From: Flavobacteriales bacterium | GTDB lineage: Bacteria > Bacteroidota > Bacteroidia > Flavobacteriales > Flavobacteriaceae | DNA length: 23,239 bases | Direction: 5' to 3' | Assembly: GCA_015494775.1 (NCBI GenBank) | Contig: WGAP01000098.1 | Span: forward strand, 1 to 23,239 | Translations under genes and position numbers: made by a program | In this document: piece after piece, positions 21,774-23,239 of the stretch | Numbering within the stretch: the first letter of the stretch is position 1 | How the letters are laid out: every line of letters begins with the position of its first letter | Notes under the pieces: generated by a model | Database searches by the model: none | What the model was told of the DNA's origin: nothing | What the model saw: the letters and a program-made list of their open reading frames with translations, nothing else

Positions 21774-21801
21774 AAAAAAACCGCTTCCCTTTGGGAAGCG
21801 G
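21774..21801 (-). terminator. Intrinsic terminator of the tRNA-Arg gene
   Basis: On the - strand CCGCTTCCC(AAA)GGGAAGCGG is a perfect 9-bp hairpin followed by seven Ts. It begins six bases after the tRNA 3' end and separates the tRNA from the pfkB-ansA promoter. Confidence 0.93.
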
Positions 21802-21807
21802 TCGGGG

Positions 21808-21881
21808 TGACTCCGGCAGGATTCGAACCTGCAACCTCCTGATCCGTAGTCAGGTGCTCTATCCAGTTAAGCTACGGAGCC
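21808..21881 (-). tRNA. tRNA-Arg(ACG)
   Basis: A 74-base cloverleaf: acceptor GGCTCCG/CGGAGTC with one G-T pair, D-stem GCTT/GAGC, anticodon stem CCTGA/TCAGG with loop CTACGGA (anticodon ACG, read as ICG after deamination), T-stem GCAGG/CCTGC with loop TTCGAAT, discriminator A. CCA is not encoded. The anticodon arm stem is the same as in the CAT tRNA at 9147-9220. Confidence 0.96.
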
Positions 21882-21893
21882 CTTTTGCGGGAG

Positions 21894-21923
21894 CAAAGAT
21901 ACAACTTTTTTGTTTTGGTTCAA
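21894..21923 (-). promoter_or_regulatory. Promoter of tRNA-Arg
   Basis: On the - strand TTG (21923-21921), a 19-base spacer and TATCTTTG (21901-21894) make a textbook Bacteroidota promoter. The mature tRNA begins 12 bases after the -7 box. Confidence 0.75.
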
Positions 21924-21958
21924 GCCGGGATTTTCCGAAAAACGAAAGATATTGATTT

Positions 21959-22112
21959 GGGCGCCCCGGCGCCGTATGTTCGGGCCGCCGCCGGCGGGCG
22001 AATGCCCGCGCGGCTTGCCTTCGGCAATCCGCCGGCGCGCTTCCGCGCGCCGCGGCGGCGGCAGGTGGCCGTCTTTGGGACGACGGAGCGCCCTCGCCGG
22101 CCACCTTTCCTC
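21959..22112. repeat. GC-rich palindromic element beginning GGGCGCC
   Basis: This gene-free stretch shares the GGGCGCC start with the other GC-rich elements but little else, so it may be a distant copy or a related type. It is strongly self-complementary: GCGCGC (22035-22040) pairs with 22045-22050 around TTCC, with flanking CCGCC/GGCGG also able to pair, and AGGTGGCCG (22063-22071) pairs perfectly with CGGCCACCT (22098-22106). Translations on either strand are low-complexity, and I call no protein. Confidence 0.6.
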
Positions 22113-22114
22113 AC

Positions 22115-22191
22115 GCGTTGCAGCAAGCATAAAATGTCGGATAAGTTGAAGATAAAACTTGGTGTGAAGGTTTTTTTGCTTGCTGCAACGC
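22115..22191. repeat. 15-bp perfect inverted repeat between two GC-rich elements
   Basis: GCGTTGCAGCAAGCA (22115-22129) is the exact reverse complement of 22177-22191. The 47-base AT-rich interior contains AAGTT/AACTT, which can pair as well, and a T-run directly before the right arm. It occupies precisely the gap between the GC-rich elements at 21959 and 22193. It may be a single large stem-loop or the ends of a very small insertion. Confidence 0.75.
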
Positions 22192-22192
22192 C

Positions 22193-22330
22193 GGGCGCCG
22201 TCGGGCTGTCCGCTCAAATGCGCGGGCGGCCCGCTCTTGTCCTGCGAGCGTGGCGGGTGTGGCTTCCTGCTGGTCGCCCCGCCGCCACGGCAGGCCTGCG
22301 GCGCATAACCGCTTCCATCCCTGGCGCGGA
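22193..22330 (+). repeat. GC-rich structured dispersed element, copy 3 (short form)
   Basis: It begins GGGCGCC, goes straight to GTCGGGCTGTCCGCTCA without hairpin I, and ends CCGCTTCCATCCCTGGCGCGGA. Hairpins are GCGGG/CCCGC (22222-22226/22230-22234), CCTGC/GCAGG (22241-22245/22290-22294) and, inside that, GTGGCGG/CCGCCAC (22250-22256/22282-22288). The arm encloses GGCTTCCTGCTGGTCGCC (22261-22278), identical to copy 2 although the stem around it is a different sequence. An AT-rich linker (22331-22365) and a hairpin block follow. Confidence 0.82.
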
Positions 22331-22365
22331 TTTAGTTATGAGTTTTGAATTCTTAGTTTTGAGTT

Positions 22366-22489
22366 GATTTTTATCGAAGGGACCGATTGAAATAGCGGTA
22401 CCTTCGATACACTGCGCCTTCGGCGCAGCACTCAGGCACCTGTTTGGTGGGCGCTGAGTGATTTTTGCGTAGCAAAAATTGTATCGAAG
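22366..22489 (+). repeat. Modular hairpin-unit block, copy B
   Basis: It has the same edge as copy A (GAGTTGATTTTTATCGAAG). Unit 1 is CTTCGATAC-A-CTGCGCC(TTC)GGCGCAG-CACTCAG (22402-22435). Unit 2, inverted, is CTGAGTG-ATTTTTGC(GTA)GCAAAAAT-T-GTATCGAAG (22454-22489). Between them CACC/GGTG can pair. The outer frames of the two units are complementary to each other, so the block can fold into a nested four-armed structure. Relative to copy A one unit is gained or exchanged. Confidence 0.8.
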
Positions 22490-22563
22490 CAACCGGAATT
22501 CCGCCTTATCCGGTTTTTTGAAATGCCTATAAATGCCTTTCCTTCCTTAAACAGCCGGATTTT

Positions 22564-22577
22564 CGCGATTTATCGCG
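22564..22577. repeat. Small palindrome CGCGATTTATCGCG
   Basis: CGCGAT/ATCGCG with a two-base loop. The inner 12 bases also occur at 5361-5372, again on the outer side of a hairpin block, so it may belong to the composite repeat. Apart from this I see nothing in 22490-22610. Confidence 0.45.
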
Positions 22578-22610
22578 GAAATAAAAGTAGTGAAAAATGT
22601 GCCTGAACGG

Positions 22611-22735
22611 TTATGTGTATGAGTAGTGGCGGGATTTTCCGCACTTTTGTTCATTATTGCACTATTGTTCAATTTACGCATATTGTTCATATTTAGCAAA
22701 TTGCCCGCCATTACTTATACACAATGTTGGCGGTA
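22611..22735. repeat. Imperfect large inverted repeat with an 18-bp-period centre (possible cassette recombination site)
   Basis: GTGTATGAGTAGTGGCGGG (22615-22633) and CCCGCCATTACTTATACAC (22704-22722) are inverted copies with two mismatches over 19 bases. The 70-base centre holds TTGTTCA at 22647, 22665 and 22683, exactly 18 bases apart, giving the unit TTGTTCAnnnTTnnGCAnA. Flanks AACGG/ and CAATGTTGG continue a weak symmetry. It starts 38 bases beyond the stop of the GNAT gene, on its 3' side, which is where integron attC sites sit relative to their cassette genes. Canonical GTTRRRY/RYYYAAC core sites are not clearly present, so the identity is open. Confidence 0.6.
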
Positions 22736-22772
22736 GTTTCAAATTCTATTATGTTTAAACAGCAATATTAGG

Positions 22773-23239
22773 TTATCTTTTTTCAATTTTTTTACTAAAA
22801 TAGTGATGACAACTAACAATTTTAAAACCGAGAGAACAATTAAATCTTAATGCAGGATAGTTATTTGACATTAATTTTAGTTCTACATTTTTGTTTTCCT
22901 TTTCCATTATACTTTCAAATAATATCTTTGCAATCCCTTTGCCTCTATATTTTTTTTCAATAATTGTCAAGTCCCTTGTTATTAAGCTTAAATTAAACTC
23001 TTTACTAAAGTGCAAATTTTTGCTGTAACAAGTAAATCCAATAATTGAATTACTTTCTTTGTCTATCAATATAAGTATTTCAGTATTTTTCTTTTGGCTG
23101 TATTCTAAAAACCAATTCCAAAAATTCTGTTTAACTTTTGAGTTATCTATCTCTAAATCATAAAAATCCTCATTTTTATCGTGACTAAGAATTAATTTTT
23201 TTACAGATTCTTTATGTTTATCTGTATATGATTCAATAC
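22773..23239 (-). CDS. GNAT-family N-acetyltransferase (5' end outside the window)
   Basis: The open frame runs off the right edge; about 154 residues to the stop are visible, with no ATG start within the window. The GNAT acetyl-CoA motif is RDLTIIEKKYRGKGIAKILFESIM (R/Q-x-x-G-x-G/A loop RGKGIA followed by a helix). After it come VELKLMSNNYPALRFNCSLGFKIV, the usual motif B with N..A..F....GF, and a short basic end. The substrate is unknown; residues before the motif contain a LILIDKESNSIIGFTCYSK beta-hairpin typical of the fold. It is far more AT-rich than the other genes here, suggesting acquisition, and it is bordered by the inverted-repeat element at 22611-22735. Confidence 0.8.
   Translation of the reverse strand, partial: IESYTDKHKESVKKLILSHDKNEDFYDLEIDNSKVKQNFWNWFLEYSQKKNTEILILIDKESNSIIGFTCYSKNLHFSKEFNLSLITRDLTIIEKKYRGKGIAKILFESIMEKENKNVELKLMSNNYPALRFNCSLGFKIVSCHHYFSKKIEKR

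Noticed and set aside
21959..22112. Fifth copy of the same GC-rich element
   Set aside because: Only the GGGCGCC start is clearly shared; the core GGGCTGTCCGCTCATAT and the CCCTGGCGC end are missing, so it is listed separately.
22611..22735. Classical integron attC site
   Set aside because: No clear GTTRRRY/RYYYAAC pair and no integrase gene in the window; kept only as a hypothesis of an analogous site.

Overview
The window is a stretch of a Bacteroidota chromosome. Four things support this. Several genes carry the phylum's characteristic -7 promoter element TAnnTTTG. One secreted protein ends in a type IX secretion (Por) sorting domain. A 59-residue protein has the Pro-rich/PVD/transmembrane/Arg-rich tail of the PID-CTERM type. 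The respiratory complex I operon is an 11-gene form without nuoE, nuoF and nuoG. The class or genus cannot be fixed from sequence alone.

Layout. 1-622: GC-rich, hairpin-filled non-coding DNA. 623-3138 (+): sppA (S49 signal-peptide peptidase) overlapping a LolD-type ABC ATPase, ending in a bidirectional terminator that lies inside the last lolD codons. 3161-4675 (-): a T9SS-secreted repeat protein. 4806-5150 (+): a small AT-rich lipoprotein with a TonB-C-like domain. 5151-5838: a composite dispersed repeat. 5839-7994 (+): rpoN (sigma-54) coupled to a PAP2-like membrane protein. 8024-8201: another repeat copy. 8221-9220 (-): a tRNA with CAT anticodon, the 59-aa PID-CTERM-like protein and a DUF71/COG2102 ATP-binding enzyme. 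9309-19568 (-): nuoABCDHIJKLMN followed by a small gene of unknown function, driven by a good Bacteroidota promoter. 19769-21713 (-): a PfkB-family sugar kinase overlapping a type I asparaginase. 21808-21881 (-): tRNA-Arg(ACG) with its own promoter and terminator. 21902-22772: an accumulation of structured repeats. 22773-23239 (-): the 3' part of an AT-rich GNAT acetyltransferase that looks acquired.

The coding part is conventional: protein quality control and lipoprotein handling at the envelope, sigma-54, and energy conservation through a complex I lacking the NADH-oxidising arm. The NuoM of this complex also lacks the conserved TM7 lysine.

The unusual material is non-coding. (1) There are four copies of a GC-rich element that begins GGGCGCC and ends near CCCTGGCGC; two of them fold on paper into a three-way junction with no unpaired bases at the junction. 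(2) Some copies are joined through an AT-rich linker to blocks of hairpins framed by CTTCGATACA...CACTCAG, in which the stems change sequence but stay complementary. (3) Before sppA there are three hairpins sharing the loop ACCGC(C)AGGG on three different perfectly paired stems. (4) Just past the GNAT gene there is an imperfect ~110-bp inverted repeat whose centre holds three TTGTTCA units at an exact 18-bp period, resembling an integron attC or other cassette recombination site. These are the best candidates for something undescribed.
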